From positions 1,240,001 to 1,304,000 of the forward strand of contig NZ_JAYGJQ010000002.1 in the NCBI RefSeq assembly GCF_035013165.1: 64,000 nucleotides of DNA, in the 5' to 3' direction. The position numbers were made by a program, and so were the translations under genes. Below are positions 54,050 to 62,762 of the stretch, in pieces; position 1 is the stretch's first letter, and each line of letters opens with the position of its first letter. The notes beneath the pieces are model-generated. The model searched no databases. It saw nothing but the letters and a program-made list of their open reading frames with translations, and had not been told where the DNA came from. The DNA comes from Bacteriovorax sp. PP10. Lineage in GTDB: Bacteria > Bdellovibrionota > Bacteriovoracia > Bacteriovoracales > Bacteriovoracaceae.

Positions 54050-55918
54050 ATGGATGATTTTGAAAAAGAAGTTAAGTTAGATTTTTTAACGGAAGCACTT
54101 CAACTGTTGGATGATTCTGAGCAGGCGTTTTTGGCACTGGAAAGTGACAAGCATAATGCTGATCTTATGAATCAGATTTTCAGACTCGCACATAACTTGA
54201 AGGGAACTTCGAGAGCTGTAGGTTTTGGAGATGTAGCAGAGTTCACTCATGAATTCGAAAACCTGATTTTACAATTGAAAGAAGGGAAGCTCGAAATCAC
54301 TGATGCTATCGTATCACTTCTTCTTGAGTGTAACGATCACGTAAGTGTCATGATCAAAATGTTGAACATGGACTTGAACTCTCGTTTTGATTCAAAAGAA
54401 ATCATCGAGAAAATTCTTTCAGCTCTTGCTGGGAAACTGGTTGTGGCCGCAAAACCACAAGCGACTGAAACACACGAAGAAGTCGTAGACGAAGAAACAT
54501 TTTCATCAGAAGAAATTTCAGCAGAAGATATCGCTCTACTTCAGAGCTTTGAAGATAATTTAAATGCTCCGGCAGAAGTTCTTTCAATGGAACAAAAAGA
54601 AAAAAGAGCAGAGTCATTTTTTCCTTCTGAAAAACCAGCAATGGCCGCAGCTCCGGTTGTTGCACCAATTGAAGGTGTGGTTGTTCAAGATCAAAAGAAA
54701 GCTGCAGCTGTTAAAGGAAATAACGAAGACGACAGTATCCGTGTGAGTTTAGCTCGCGTTGAAATGTTGAACAACGTTGTTGGAGAGTTGGTTATCATCC
54801 AGACTGTGTTAAACCAACACAGAGAGGAAATTGAAAACCCTCTAATGTTAAAATCACTTTCTCAGTTGGCAAAACTTTCAAAAGAAATTCAAAACATTTC
54901 AATGAGCCTAAGAATGGTTCCATTGAAGCAGACTCTTCAAAAGATGCAAAGAATTGTCCGCGATACTTCTAAGGCCCTTGATAAAAAAGTTGTCCTGGAG
55001 TTAGTGGGTGAAGAGACAGAAATTGATAAAACAGTATTAGAGCATTTAGCGGATCCACTAGTTCACATCGTAAGAAACGCTGTTGACCACGGTCTTGAGT
55101 CGACTGAAGGTCGTCTTGCTGCCGGTAAAGATGAAGCTGGAGTGGTAACGATTAAAGCGTTCCACGAAGGAAATAACCTTGTTATCGAAATCAGCGATGA
55201 CGGAAAAGGGATCAACGCAAAAGTCATTCGCGAAAAAGCGATTGAGAAAGGTGTGATCTCAGCAAACGCTACAATGAGTGAAGAAGAAATCGTAAATTTA
55301 ATCTTCCACCCGGGATTCTCGACGAAATCAGAAGTTTCAGAAATTTCTGGACGTGGAGTTGGGATGGATGTTGTTAAGACCAACATCGAAAAACTTTCTG
55401 GGGAAGTAAAAGTTATCACAGAGATCGGGAAAGGATCAAAATTCAAAGTTGTTCTTCCATTAACTCTGGCGATTATCGAAGCAATGATCACGAAAATCGG
55501 TGATGAAAGATACATTATCCCTCTGGGACAAGTGTATGAGTCTCTTTCTCCGACAGCTGATATCGTTCACCACGTAAATGGTGTGGGTGACTGTTTGAAA
55601 ATCAGAGGGGAAGTTATCCCGCTATTTAAGATTTCAAAAGCACTTCAAAGAAATCTTAATGAGAAACCACTGCACGAACAAATCGCGATCATCGTTAACA
55701 CGAATGAGAGAAGTTTTGCAGTACTGGTTGACGATATTTTACACCAACAACAAGTTGTTATTAAGAAGTTGGGTGAAGAAATTAAGAACCAAAAAGGATT
55801 CATGGGTAGCTCGATTCTTGGAGACGGACGCCCGGCATTCATCTTGGATTTAATTGAATTGTTTGCAGGATCAATGAAGAAGAAAAAATCAACTTTTATA
55901 GACGACATGGCCGCATAG
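54050..55918 (+). CDS. cheA: Chemotaxis histidine kinase CheA
   Basis: 622 aa. P1/HPt is at the N-terminus with His48 in RLAHNLKGTSRAVGF. A Glu/Ala/Pro-rich linker (about 120-225) replaces an evident P2 domain. Dimerisation P3 begins near DSIRVSLARVEMLNNVVGEL, then P4 kinase motifs HLADPLVHIVRNAVDHGLES (N-box), ISDDGKGIN (G1) and SGRGVGMDVVKTNIEKL (G2). P5, CheW-like, fills the last 140 residues. With P2 absent, CheY binding must be direct or through the REC domains encoded downstream. First gene of the che operon behind a sigma-28-like promoter. Confidence 0.96.
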   Translation: MDDFEKEVKLDFLTEALQLLDDSEQAFLALESDKHNADLMNQIFRLAHNLKGTSRAVGFGDVAEFTHEFENLILQLKEGKLEITDAIVSLLLECNDHVSVMIKMLNMDLNSRFDSKEIIEKILSALAGKLVVAAKPQATETHEEVVDEETFSSEEISAEDIALLQSFEDNLNAPAEVLSMEQKEKRAESFFPSEKPAMAAAPVVAPIEGVVVQDQKKAAAVKGNNEDDSIRVSLARVEMLNNVVGELVIIQTVLNQHREEIENPLMLKSLSQLAKLSKEIQNISMSLRMVPLKQTLQKMQRIVRDTSKALDKKVVLELVGEETEIDKTVLEHLADPLVHIVRNAVDHGLESTEGRLAAGKDEAGVVTIKAFHEGNNLVIEISDDGKGINAKVIREKAIEKGVISANATMSEEEIVNLIFHPGFSTKSEVSEISGRGVGMDVVKTNIEKLSGEVKVITEIGKGSKFKVVLPLTLAIIEAMITKIGDERYIIPLGQVYESLSPTADIVHHVNGVGDCLKIRGEVIPLFKISKALQRNLNEKPLHEQIAIIVNTNERSFAVLVDDILHQQQVVIKKLGEEIKNQKGFMGSSILGDGRPAFILDLIELFAGSMKKKKSTFIDDMAA

Positions 55919-55928
55919 GGAGAATCAA

Positions 55929-56429
55929 ATGGAAAAAGATAACGTAACAAAAATGAAAAAGACATCAACAAATGAACTAAGCCGTTTTATCGAGTTTAGT
56001 CTTGGAAACGAAGATTATGCAATCCCACTTCTAATGGTGAGAGAGGTAATTTCAGTTCCAGATACAACGCCAATTCCTAAATCACCAGCTCATTTTCTTG
56101 GGATCATGAACCTAAGAGGACAGGTTATTTCGGTTGTAGATTTAAGAAAAAAATTAAAAGTAGACGCTCGTCAGGATAAAGAAGAAGCAGTTATCATCGT
56201 TGATATTGGTGGAATGAACATTGGTGTGGTTGTCGATTCAATCAACAAAGTTCTAGCTTTCTCTTCTGAAGATGTAAGTGAAATGCCGGAAGTTGAGCAC
56301 CAGGTTAACACGCATTTTATCTTTGGTGTTTATAAGAAAGAACACTCTCTTACTATTCTTCTGGATATCGCTAAGGTGTTAGACCTTAAAGATCTTGAAG
56401 CAATCAGTGGAATGAAGAAGGCCGCTTAA
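55929..56429 (+). CDS. cheW: Chemotaxis coupling protein CheW
   Basis: 166 aa, adaptor joining receptors to CheA. Typical CheW segments are FIEFSLGNEDYAIPLLMVREV near residue 20, PKSPAHFLGIMNLRGQVISVVDLRKKL near 48-75 (the receptor-binding NLRG), and GVVVDSINKVLAFSSEDV near 98. Starts ten bases after cheA; second gene of the operon. Confidence 0.95.
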   Translation: MEKDNVTKMKKTSTNELSRFIEFSLGNEDYAIPLLMVREVISVPDTTPIPKSPAHFLGIMNLRGQVISVVDLRKKLKVDARQDKEEAVIIVDIGGMNIGVVVDSINKVLAFSSEDVSEMPEVEHQVNTHFIFGVYKKEHSLTILLDIAKVLDLKDLEAISGMKKAA

Positions 56430-56464
56430 TTAAAGTTTGAATTAAAAAGGTGTTGGGGAATCGT

Positions 56465-58348
56465 ATGAGTCAGGCGGCAGTTGGTACAATTAGTAAAGAC
56501 TTCGTAAATTTAATTGAAAAAGTTTCGAATGTTGTACATAAAATTTCAGGTAACCGTTTAGGTGATAAACAAGCTTATATGGTTGAGACGCGTGTAAAAA
56601 AACGCATGATGGAATTAGGACTTAAAACTGCTGACGAGTATGTTAAGTATATTGATCAAAACCTTGATCATGAATCTTACATTCTTGTAGGACTTATTAC
56701 GACCCACCATACTTTCTTTTTCCGTGAATTCCCGCATTTTGAAATCTTAAAAGCAAAACTCCCAGAGTTACTTGCTGGAGCAAAAAAGCGTGGAGATAAA
56801 AATTTAACGGTTTGGTCGGCAGCTTGCTCACGTGGACACGAAGTGTATTCACTGGCAATGTTCCTGGATTTTCATATCCCGCAAATTGACCCTTCAATGT
56901 CATTTAAAATTTTAGGAACGGACATCGATGGGGAGTCGGTTAAAATCGCCAACAACGGTGTTTATCACCACAATGAAATCAAAGAAATTCCTATGAACTT
57001 CATGGGGAATAACTGGGCAAAGGGGACAGGCGATATCGCCATGTACGCTAAGGTTAAATCAAACCTTAAATCAAAGTGTGAATTCAAACCAGGAAACTTA
57101 CTGAAAGTTTCTGAAGCAGTTAAAGATCAAAAATTTGATGTCATTTTCTGCCGTAACGTTTTTATTTATTTTGAAACTCCTCAGATCGAAGCGATTTCAA
57201 AAGAGCTGATCGCGAGACTTCATCCGCACGGTGTTTATTTCTCGGGGATTTCAGAGCCGCTATCGGGAATGAAGCTTGAGATTAATTCAATCGGGCCATC
57301 AGCTTATATGCATAAAGCAGCAACACCGACTGCATCCGCTAAAGCACCGACACCTGCGGCCGCTGGAAATGTTCTTCCAATGAGAAGTGCAGCAGTGGCC
57401 CCATCACCAGTGTCGTACCAACCACAAATTTTAAGAGTTATGTGTGTGGACGACTCACCAAGTATCCTTACACTTCTAAAGAAAGTGTTAACTCCAGAAC
57501 ATGGATTTGAAGTGGTAGCGACAGCTATCAACGGTAAAGATGCCATGGAAAAAATGAAAACTATAAAAATCGATTTAATGACTCTCGATATTCACATGCC
57601 GGAAATGGATGGTATTGCTTATCTGGAAAAAAATCATACGAAATCTCACCCTCCGGTCATGATTATTTCATCGGCCTCAAGAGCGGACTCTGATACAGCA
57701 ATGAGAGCGTTTAAGTTTGGTGCTACGGACTACGTAGAAAAGCCTGCTCTAACGAACCTTGAAGAGCGTGGAGAAGAGATTAGAACGAAGTTAAAATCAA
57801 TTGCAGGAAGTGCACAACGTCCAATGGTTTCTTCTTTTGATAAAGAAAACCAGAAGACATTTGTGATCGCTAACCCTGAAAAGAAAATGCGTGTGATGCT
57901 GGGATCTCTTTCTGATCTTCCAATGTTCAAAGCATTTTTTAATGAAACAGATAACTCTCAACCGCCAACTTTCATTTTCTTTGAAGGTGCCGGAGAGATT
58001 TTAGAAGGGATTGTAAAAGAGCATCAAAGAGATTTTAAAAAATCTGTTGTGTTTTTTGATAGCATGGAGACAAAACTTGCTCCAAATACAATTTACTTTG
58101 TAGATTTTAAGAAATACTTCTCAATGGTTCACAGTAAATATGGAACTATGCCAACGTCGATTATGGCGTATGGAAATACATCTGCTCATGCAGCTAAGCA
58201 AGTCTCAGCATGGCGTGGAGTTGAATTGTTACTTGAAGATTTAGGTGAAAAAGGAAACGCTAAACATCCGTTGAAGGCCTATGCTTCAGATGTTGTCCCG
58301 GCGACAAGCTTTCCGTATATGTCATGCCGTTACCTGAGTACAAAGTAA
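56465..58348 (+). CDS. cheR: CheR methyltransferase fused to a receiver and a degenerate CheB domain
   Basis: 627 aa, three parts. (1) CheR, about 10-285: TVWSAACSRGHEVYSLAMFL (SAM loop near 115-134), ILGTDIDGES and FDVIFCRNVFIYFETP. (2) Receiver, about 322-440, with phospho-acceptor Asp375 in LMTLDIHMPEMDG and Lys427 in EKPAL. (3) About 470-627: residues 478-555 align without gaps to 295-372 of the neighbouring CheB (MLGS...PP...APNTIYF...FSMV), but the CheB Ser is Leu482 and the His is Gly508; the Asp region (AYGNTSAHA) has no Asp. A stretch of about 30 residues is then missing. Likely a dead CheB copy. The ATG at 56465 is used, a TTG at 56450 is in frame. Confidence 0.9.
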   Translation: MSQAAVGTISKDFVNLIEKVSNVVHKISGNRLGDKQAYMVETRVKKRMMELGLKTADEYVKYIDQNLDHESYILVGLITTHHTFFFREFPHFEILKAKLPELLAGAKKRGDKNLTVWSAACSRGHEVYSLAMFLDFHIPQIDPSMSFKILGTDIDGESVKIANNGVYHHNEIKEIPMNFMGNNWAKGTGDIAMYAKVKSNLKSKCEFKPGNLLKVSEAVKDQKFDVIFCRNVFIYFETPQIEAISKELIARLHPHGVYFSGISEPLSGMKLEINSIGPSAYMHKAATPTASAKAPTPAAAGNVLPMRSAAVAPSPVSYQPQILRVMCVDDSPSILTLLKKVLTPEHGFEVVATAINGKDAMEKMKTIKIDLMTLDIHMPEMDGIAYLEKNHTKSHPPVMIISSASRADSDTAMRAFKFGATDYVEKPALTNLEERGEEIRTKLKSIAGSAQRPMVSSFDKENQKTFVIANPEKKMRVMLGSLSDLPMFKAFFNETDNSQPPTFIFFEGAGEILEGIVKEHQRDFKKSVVFFDSMETKLAPNTIYFVDFKKYFSMVHSKYGTMPTSIMAYGNTSAHAAKQVSAWRGVELLLEDLGEKGNAKHPLKAYASDVVPATSFPYMSCRYLSTK

Positions 58349-58354
58349 TCGTTT

Positions 58355-59815
58355 ATGAAAAAGATGAGATCACTACATATTCAGACGAAAAAAGATGGGG
58401 GGGAGTTTTTAACAGCTCTTTTTCCCGGTGACGCTTTTCTTTCTTTTCACCATTCATCTAATGATTGTTTTGGAGTTTATGTAAAGAGAAGTGATCTTGG
58501 TAAACCAGTATTTGAAAAAATATTTGCTGAAGTCAGCGAATATTTTGCACATGATCTGAGTAAAGTAGAGATGAAGGTGATTGGTGCCAAAAAATCAATT
58601 GCTGAAGTAAGCAGCTTTTTTGATCAGAAGAAATTTCAATCGATCAAAAAAGTCGATAAAGAAACCCAGGTGGAAGTTTGTTTCCTTCCTGAGATTAATA
58701 AAGTGCGCGTATCGATAGAAGGAGCAGCTCCAACTGTAACATCTGCTTTCACACCGAAAGTGATGCCTTCAAAATTTAAAGTTTTAATTGTTGATGACTC
58801 AAAAACCATCAGAACAATTTTATCTAAGATCTTTTTAAGTGACCCCATGTTTGAAGTATGTGCGATGGCAGAAAGACCTTCTGAAGTCGAAGCACTTATT
58901 ATAAAACATAAGCCAGACGTTATTACACTTGATATTCACATGCCGGAAATGGATGGGGTAACGTTATTAAAAACGATTATCGCACCTAAGTATTACATTC
59001 CAACGGTGATGATTTCCTCAATCAGTATGGCCGAAGGGCCGATGGTTTTAGACGCTCTTGAAAACGGTGCCGTCGACTATATTCAAAAACCGGAAATGTC
59101 AGAAATCGCCAGCGTGACACCTTTCATTTTGGAAAAGGTAAGAACAGCGGCCATGGCCAATGTTAATAAAACAAGCAGAAGAGAAAGGACTCAAGCAGTC
59201 CAGACTAAAGAGCTGTGTAATCTGGATTCGCTTATTGTTCTTGGTTCATCAACAGGTGGAACAGAAGCAATCAGAGAGATCCTGACTGCGCTTCCAAATA
59301 AAATTCCTCCGATGCTGATTGTTCAGCATATTCCTGCTGTCTTCTCACTGGCCTTTGCCAAGAGAATGAACGAGCTTTGTCCCTTTGATGTGAAAGAAGC
59401 AGAAGATGGTGATGAAGTAAGGCAGAACCGCGTTTTAATCGCTCCTGGTGGCTTCCAGATGAAGATGGTTCAAAAGAATGGGAAAGTCTTTGTTGAGATC
59501 AACGATGATGCTCCAGTGAATCGTTTTAAGCCTTCAGTTGATTACATGTTTATGACGGTCGCTAAGAATATCTACACGCATACAGTTGCTGTTATCTTAA
59601 CTGGAATGGGGAAAGATGGGGCGAAAGGGATGCTGGAGCTTAGAAATCTTGGAGTGAGAACCATTGCTCAGGATGAAGCGACATCTGTTGTATTTGGTAT
59701 GCCGAAAGAGGCGATCAATATTGGTGCAGCGGAGTTTACAGAGTCGTTGGGGAATATTGCCGAGAGGATTACGTTACTGACCAATCAAAAAAAAAGTAGA
59801 AAAGAAGTTTCATGA
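58355..59815 (+). CDS. cheB: Protein-glutamate methylesterase CheB with N-terminal extension
   Basis: 486 aa. Removes methyl groups from receptors. Residues 1-125 are extra: TALFPGDAFLSF, then VEMKVIGAKKSIAEVSSFF and a final VEVCFLPEINKVRVSIEG that resembles the closing strand of CheD, so a divergent CheD is possible. The receiver is about 141-262, phospho-acceptor Asp193. The catalytic domain is about 292-478 with Ser299 (VLGSSTGGTEA), His325 (IVQHIP) and Asp421 (GMGKDGAKG), all intact. No Shine-Dalgarno is clear at the start, only seven bases after the cheR stop. Last gene of the operon, followed by a terminator. Confidence 0.95.
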   Translation: MKKMRSLHIQTKKDGGEFLTALFPGDAFLSFHHSSNDCFGVYVKRSDLGKPVFEKIFAEVSEYFAHDLSKVEMKVIGAKKSIAEVSSFFDQKKFQSIKKVDKETQVEVCFLPEINKVRVSIEGAAPTVTSAFTPKVMPSKFKVLIVDDSKTIRTILSKIFLSDPMFEVCAMAERPSEVEALIIKHKPDVITLDIHMPEMDGVTLLKTIIAPKYYIPTVMISSISMAEGPMVLDALENGAVDYIQKPEMSEIASVTPFILEKVRTAAMANVNKTSRRERTQAVQTKELCNLDSLIVLGSSTGGTEAIREILTALPNKIPPMLIVQHIPAVFSLAFAKRMNELCPFDVKEAEDGDEVRQNRVLIAPGGFQMKMVQKNGKVFVEINDDAPVNRFKPSVDYMFMTVAKNIYTHTVAVILTGMGKDGAKGMLELRNLGVRTIAQDEATSVVFGMPKEAINIGAAEFTESLGNIAERITLLTNQKKSRKEVS

Positions 59816-59817
59816 AT

Positions 59818-59847
59818 AAAAAAGGGCCTCTTAGAGGCCCTTTTTTT
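59818..59847. terminator. Bidirectional intrinsic terminator between cheB and the secreted-protein gene
   Basis: GGGCCTC, loop TTA, GAGGCCC: a perfect 7-bp GC-rich stem (extended by A-T pairs) with seven T on the plus strand and an A-run before it that serves the other strand. It ends the che operon and the convergent gene. Confidence 0.93.
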
Positions 59848-59848
59848 A

Positions 59849-60562
59849 TTATAATTTTGAAAAACTAAATACAGGTGGCTCCATACCACACGTTCCACTT
59901 ACTCCACCACAAGTCGAGTGTGCTGAATCGCAAACTTTTCCAGTAGGATTAACTGTAAATTTTCCAGATGAAGTTCCAGTGATAACTAGCGGAGACGCTA
60001 AGTTAAATCCGTGAGTATTTACACCTAAAGTAAGTGGAGGATTAAAAGCATCATTACCTCCAGTCGTTACACCTGTCGACAGGTAAATCGATACACGGTC
60101 TGCCCCAGGTGTCCCATAAACCCCTGCATTGGCCCCATTCGTTCCTGTACAGCTCGTAGTAGATCCATCAATCAGCTTGCTGGAACCACCGTTATCAGAG
60201 CGGCAGATATCCAGGTTGCGTGGAGTGCTGGCAACGCAATTCCCACTGGTCGATGTGGTGCTTGGTGTGAAGGATAGGACATCTGAAAATTCAATAACAA
60301 TACAATTGTATGTTCCATTGGCCAGTACGCCATTACCAAGATCCGGGTTAGATAAAAAATTAACGGCAACGGGAGTATTTCCATTGTCGACAACAGTGAT
60401 GAGGTCGGTGCAAAGAGCACTGGTTGAAACGGCCATCTTATAAACTTTAAAAGTGAGAGCACTTGCAGACAGGCCAATATCTCCGGCGTTGTCTACAGCA
60501 TGAGCGACCGGCAGTATTGATAAGCAGTTTACAATGAGAAAGGTTTTAAAAATGTTTTTCAT
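59849..60562 (-). CDS. Secreted Ser/Thr/Gly-rich protein with many cysteines
   Basis: 237 aa. Signal peptide (1-22, ending PVAHA). The mature part is rich in Ser, Thr, Gly and Asn with about nine cysteines (SALCTDLI, TYNCIVIE, SGNCVAST, LDICRSDN, CGGVSGTCG). It looks like an extracellular disulfide-rich domain. No family recognised. AAGGATC precedes the ATG. A 40-residue lipoprotein gene lies directly upstream, likely in the same unit. Confidence 0.7.
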   Translation of the reverse strand: MKNIFKTFLIVNCLSILPVAHAVDNAGDIGLSASALTFKVYKMAVSTSALCTDLITVVDNGNTPVAVNFLSNPDLGNGVLANGTYNCIVIEFSDVLSFTPSTTSTSGNCVASTPRNLDICRSDNGGSSKLIDGSTTSCTGTNGANAGVYGTPGADRVSIYLSTGVTTGGNDAFNPPLTLGVNTHGFNLASPLVITGTSSGKFTVNPTGKVCDSAHSTCGGVSGTCGMEPPVFSFSKL

Positions 60563-60608
60563 AAATTGATCCTTTAATGGTTAATAATTTTTTTACTGCA
60601 AATAATAA

Positions 60609-60731
60609 TTAAGAACCAGATCCTTTTAGTGAAAATGTATTTCCGCTTCCCGTTGTATCTGCTTTTTTACCACAAGCAGTTAGCGAGATTATCGTTATAA
60701 GAATAATTGAAATAATAAATAATTTTTTCAT
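60609..60731 (-). CDS. 40-residue lipoprotein
   Basis: Reads MKKLFIISIILITIISLTAC, then GKKADTTGSGNTFSLKGSGS. The lipobox SLTAC puts the acylated Cys at residue 20, leaving a mature peptide of only 21 residues rich in Gly, Ser and Lys. A GGGGA Shine-Dalgarno stands about seven bases before the ATG. It lies upstream of, and on the same strand as, the secreted protein gene. The size is like the entericidin or lysis-lipoprotein type, but no sequence match is claimed. Confidence 0.7.
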   Translation of the reverse strand: MKKLFIISIILITIISLTACGKKADTTGSGNTFSLKGSGS

Positions 60732-60855
60732 AAAGTTCCCCTGTTGAGACACTTGTCGTGAGTCGCTAGGGTGAGTTTAGTCTTATTAAGGATGGGGAAA
60801 CTAAATTGTGGTGGATGTATTAAATAATGAGGAGATAGTGAAATTACCTTAACTC

Positions 60856-60884
60856 CTTAGGTAAACTTCTTAATGTTGATTTGG
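60856..60884 (-). repeat. 29-bp repeat, copy 1, upstream of the small lipoprotein
   Basis: CTTAGGTAAACTTCTTAA, three bases, TGATTTGG (plus-strand reading). It matches the copy at 62672-62700 at 24 of 29 positions, with all of the mismatch in the three-base spacer plus one base in each part. It lies 125 bases upstream of the lipoprotein ATG on the minus strand. Confidence 0.55.
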
Positions 60885-60939
60885 CATTTATTTGTGTCAG
60901 GTGAAAGAACAAACAGGTGAAAATCTTTTTTTGAAAACA

Positions 60940-62496
60940 TTATCCATTGATTAAAGTAAAAAGCTTTGTCGCAGTATCTTTTACAGAAGTCGAGAGCTGC
61001 ATAACTTGATTTGCATTTTCAGAAACGCTTTGCGAGGCAGCACTATTTTTATTTGTTATCTCATCAATTAGGCCCATTGCTTTATTGACTTCATCAATTC
61101 CTTGCGACTGCTCTCTGGAAGCACCGGCCACCTCTGAAACTAAAGACTGGGCGGAAGCTGAGGCATTGCTGATCTCGTTCAAAATAAGATCACATTGTTT
61201 TGCTTTATCAATCCCAAGTGCAATTTTATCTTTTCCATCATGAATCAGGATTTCTACTTGAGATTTAGTTGTAGAGACAATCTTATTAACCTTGTTGATA
61301 CTTTCATCGAGTTGAATCTTTATTTCATTGGCAGCACTTCCACTCATTTGAGCGAGGTTTCCAATTTCTTCAGCTACTACCGCAAATCCTTTTCCTTGCT
61401 CGCCGGCGCGGGCCGCCTCAACAGATGCATTAAAAGATAGGAGTTTGGTTTGAAAAACAATGTCGTTAATAACATTTGTTTTATCAGCAATGTTCTTAAT
61501 AACCTGAACCATCTCGCTTAATTCAGCATTATTTTTTGACATGAATGAGTTAAAAGAATCATTGTTTTCACTGATTTCGTTCATGGCATTAAGCATTTCG
61601 ACTAGTGCTTTCTGTCCGCTTTTGACTGATTCAAGACTTTCCTGAGATGATACTTTCGCGTTGTTGGCATTGTCTGAATTTCTTCCGATCATTGCGGCTA
61701 TCTCTTCAATACTTGCGGCCGTCTCTTGTACCGCTGCTGCCTGTTGAGTTGCACAGGTTGAAAGCTCAGCACTAAGGAATTTCATAGAGTCAGATGAATT
61801 AATAAGAAGAGGTGTTGTCTGGTTGAGTTCATTAGTTAATTCACTGAGCTGTCTTGTGAGCTTTTTAATAAAATTATAACTAAAGATGCTAAATCCAACG
61901 AGGGCGGCGAGAGGGGCCCAGATAGATAAGCGAAGTATAAGTTCTATATCTTGAGCTATCTTGTTGATATCTTCTGTAAAGTTTACGGTTGCTTGCTTTA
62001 AAAAAGCATCGACTTCTTTCTGTAATTCTAATGATGCCTTGTCGAAATTAGGCATGTAAGTATTTCCGGCCTTAGTTCCTTTTGTTATGTAAAGATTGGC
62101 CATAGTCACACCCGTTTTATAATATAAATCGGATAATTTTTTTATAGTATCAAGCGATACCATCATCTCTTGATTATTATTTTCGCTGGCGAGCTTTCTT
62201 TCTTCATCAATGTTTTGTAAAAGTGCTCGATAATTATTCTCTGCTTCTTTTAAACCGTCATCCAGACCATCTTCACCTCGAGTTGCACCAATGTCAGAAA
62301 TAAATTGTTGTATTTGTACGACGTGAATTTTCGTTTTTTGAGAATATCTATAATGTGAAAAATTGAGTTTAAGATTTTTCAGATTCGTACTTTTTATATT
62401 ACTTAAATAAAAAATGACAAAGGCAGCAAAGGATAAGAAAAAGAGAAAAGATACAATTTGTCCAAAAGAGATTTTTCGCCCAAGTGAGTGTGCCAA
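60940..62496 (-). CDS. Methyl-accepting chemotaxis protein without HAMP domain
   Basis: 518 aa. Membrane segments at about 11-31 and 188-208 enclose a helical periplasmic sensor of about 155 residues (four-helix-bundle type). A HAMP domain is not evident. The cytoplasmic part has methylation helices ([20 protein letters not shown]) and the hairpin tip [20 protein letters not shown] near 350-370, where CheA and CheW bind. No C-terminal pentapeptide for CheR/CheB tethering. The start is a TTG at 62496 with AAGGAT upstream. Not in the che operon but only 1.1 kb from it, so it may signal through CheA. Confidence 0.9.
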   Translation of the reverse strand: MAHSLGRKISFGQIVSFLFFLSFAAFVIFYLSNIKSTNLKNLKLNFSHYRYSQKTKIHVVQIQQFISDIGATRGEDGLDDGLKEAENNYRALLQNIDEERKLASENNNQEMMVSLDTIKKLSDLYYKTGVTMANLYITKGTKAGNTYMPNFDKASLELQKEVDAFLKQATVNFTEDINKIAQDIELILRLSIWAPLAALVGFSIFSYNFIKKLTRQLSELTNELNQTTPLLINSSDSMKFLSAELSTCATQQAAAVQETAASIEEIAAMIGRNSDNANNAKVSSQESLESVKSGQKALVEMLNAMNEISENNDSFNSFMSKNNAELSEMVQVIKNIADKTNVINDIVFQTKLLSFNASVEAARAGEQGKGFAVVAEEIGNLAQMSGSAANEIKIQLDESINKVNKIVSTTKSQVEILIHDGKDKIALGIDKAKQCDLILNEISNASASAQSLVSEVAGASREQSQGIDEVNKAMGLIDEITNKNSAASQSVSENANQVMQLSTSVKDTATKLFTLING

Positions 62497-62525
62497 AGTA
62501 TATCCTTGATGAATAATATTTAAAG

Positions 62526-62552
62526 TAGAGTTTAATAATGAATGAAACTCTA
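62526..62552. repeat. Inverted repeat in the MCP leader
   Basis: Perfect 8-bp arms TAGAGTTT and AAACTCTA with an 11-base loop. On the plus strand it is followed by a T-run, so it could end a rightward transcript; on the minus strand it is about 30 bases before the MCP start. Confidence 0.5.
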
Positions 62553-62561
62553 TTTTTAAAA

Positions 62562-62577
62562 TATGATTAATATCATA
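62562..62577. repeat. Short palindrome TATGAT-TAAT-ATCATA
   Basis: Perfect 6-bp arms around TAAT, a size and symmetry typical of dimeric regulator operators. It is 66 bases upstream of the MCP start on the minus strand. The AT-rich context lowers its weight. Confidence 0.35.
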
Positions 62578-62671
62578 ATGATCAAAAAGTGTAGGTTATG
62601 TATTCAAATATGCAGTGAAAGTAATTTTATTTATTTAAAAGTGTCAGGATTAATTAACAATAGTGAAGTTG

Positions 62672-62700
62672 CTTAGGTGAACTTCTTAAAAATGATTCGG
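62672..62700 (-). repeat. 29-bp repeat, copy 2, upstream of the MCP
   Basis: CTTAGGTGAACTTCTTAA, three bases, TGATTCGG. Same layout as the copy at 60856-60884. Its flank makes a 6-bp hairpin, GAAGTT with AACTTC. It lies 176 bases upstream of the MCP start codon on the minus strand. Confidence 0.55.
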
Positions 62701-62762
62701 AGTTTTTTGTATTAAGTAGGAAAGGATATGGAAGTTTGTATAATTAAAAATTAACTGATCTT

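Larger units (their letters stand above)
62497..62762. other. Gene-free region upstream of the MCP
   Basis: The longest gap in the window (266 bases). It holds two inverted repeats (TAGAGTTT/AAACTCTA at 62526-62552 and TATGAT/ATCATA at 62562-62577), the second copy of a 29-bp repeat at 62672-62700 and AT-rich sequence. No ORF with a credible Shine-Dalgarno was found. Confidence 0.6.

Noticed and set aside
53877-54050. Possible tmRNA on the minus strand (a short reading ending SFAA followed by a stop)
   Set aside because: A tmRNA would need a tRNA-like domain and about 200 more bases on either side, but the ilvE promoter follows at once and no T-loop or acceptor stem is seen.
55063-55515. 150-codon reading antisense to cheA
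   Set aside because: It is low in complexity, has no credible start site and lies wholly within a conserved kinase domain, so it is a shadow of cheA codons.
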